A stretch of 64,000 bases of DNA, from NCBI GenBank assembly GCA_003640385.1, contig RCAB01000089.1, positions 117,426-181,425 of the forward strand, written 5' to 3'. This DNA comes from Setaria digitata (Eukaryota > Nematoda > Chromadorea > Rhabditida > Setariidae). Made by a program: the position numbers and the translations under genes. How positions within the stretch are numbered: position 1 is the first letter of the stretch; every line of letters begins with the position of its first letter. The notes below the pieces were generated by a model. It searched no databases, had not been told where the DNA came from, and saw only the letters and a program-made list of their open reading frames with translations. Shown in pieces: positions 63,410-64,000 of this stretch.

Positions 63410-64000
63410 TGTTGTGCTACCGTTCACTATCAAACTTTTCATAAATTATAAATCTGGCAAACTGCAGAAGTCCTTGAACTGAAGGAATGAACAACTACTT
63501 TCTCCATGACTACGTGGTTATAGTTAATCTCTGAACAGTTAGATTTGGTAAATCTTGGGGCAATGCAGTTAATACGGTTAAAGTTAGAGCAGGAAAGAGT
63601 TATCAAGTAGATTATCAGTTGAGTTAAAATGGAAAGTAGTAGCTAAAGGGGCACTTCAGCCATAAGCTGAATAGTAGTGGCTAGAACCTGGACAAGTCTT
63701 TCCATTCGCTGATCTTTTTTCCTTTTTACGATCCTTTATCTCAAAGAACACTGAAGAGTGAAATATATGAAAGAAAAATCATCCTAAAGTTTAGGAATTA
63801 TCAGTTAAACTCTTTTTTTTCTTTTTTCTTTTGTGATAGGACTAAGTTTCAGTTTTGAGAGTTCCTTTTTCCAGTCATCGCTACTACTCTTGTGGCACGA
63901 ATTTAATTGATCTTAATCCCAACTTACGCTTTTGATATGCTCTCCTACTAATTACAATTGTTGTTATAACTCGTCATTATTAGTTTGTAAAATTGACTAC
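62715..64000. other. Right edge without a supported gene
   Basis: No conserved reading frame seen. Contains the AT microsatellite at 63370. Upstream exons of the tentative minus-strand gene may lie here or beyond the window. Confidence 0.45.
63370..63407. repeat. AT dinucleotide microsatellite
   Basis: About 19 perfect AT units in a row. Confidence 0.95.

Overview
The window reads as AT-rich nuclear DNA of a nematode. Almost every gene is split into many short exons joined by GT...AG introns of roughly 70 to 800 bases with T-rich acceptors. Several start codons sit a few bases after an acceptor-like sequence, as expected for spliced-leader trans-splicing, and some neighbours are packed like operon partners. 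A parasitic Spirurina (filarial-type) worm is my best guess, but no species is recognised. Exon models below come from matching splice phases and recalled family motifs, not from an alignment program.

Left part (1-16.4 kb): a small secreted cysteine-rich protein on the minus strand, a possible small secreted glycoprotein, then three plus-strand genes. These are a glutaredoxin-like protein (C5orf63 type), a Taspase-1 homolog beginning 7 bases after the glutaredoxin-like stop, and the large condensin I subunit NCAPD2 (dpy-28 type).

Middle (17-34 kb): a four-finger C2H2 zinc-finger protein, an acidic unknown protein on the minus strand, a DGCR6/gdl homolog, ribosomal protein uL13 (RPL13A, rpl-16) followed closely by Elongator subunit ELP6, then porcupine (minus strand, mom-1 type). 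Porcupine is divergent from a homolog of KICS2, the KICSTOR subunit of the nutrient-sensing mTORC1 pathway.

Right part (34-64 kb): an 8 kb stretch without a convincing gene, then a 16 kb, 29-exon gene for a complete Scribble-type LAP protein with N-terminal leucine-rich repeats and four PDZ domains. This differs from C. elegans LET-413, which has one PDZ domain. The last 6 kb hold only two tentative minus-strand exons.

The genes are housekeeping and developmental and do not form one pathway; the small clusters suggest co-transcription rather than shared function. All three single-N positions (27591, 46886, 53511) are flanked by near-perfect direct duplications, which look like unmerged contig overlaps and not biology. 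I found no transposon, CRISPR array, rRNA or convincing tRNA. No new multi-gene system is evident; the most interesting biological points are the four-PDZ Scribble, the glutaredoxin-like/Taspase pair, and a fold-back copy of a Scribble exon inside an upstream Scribble intron.
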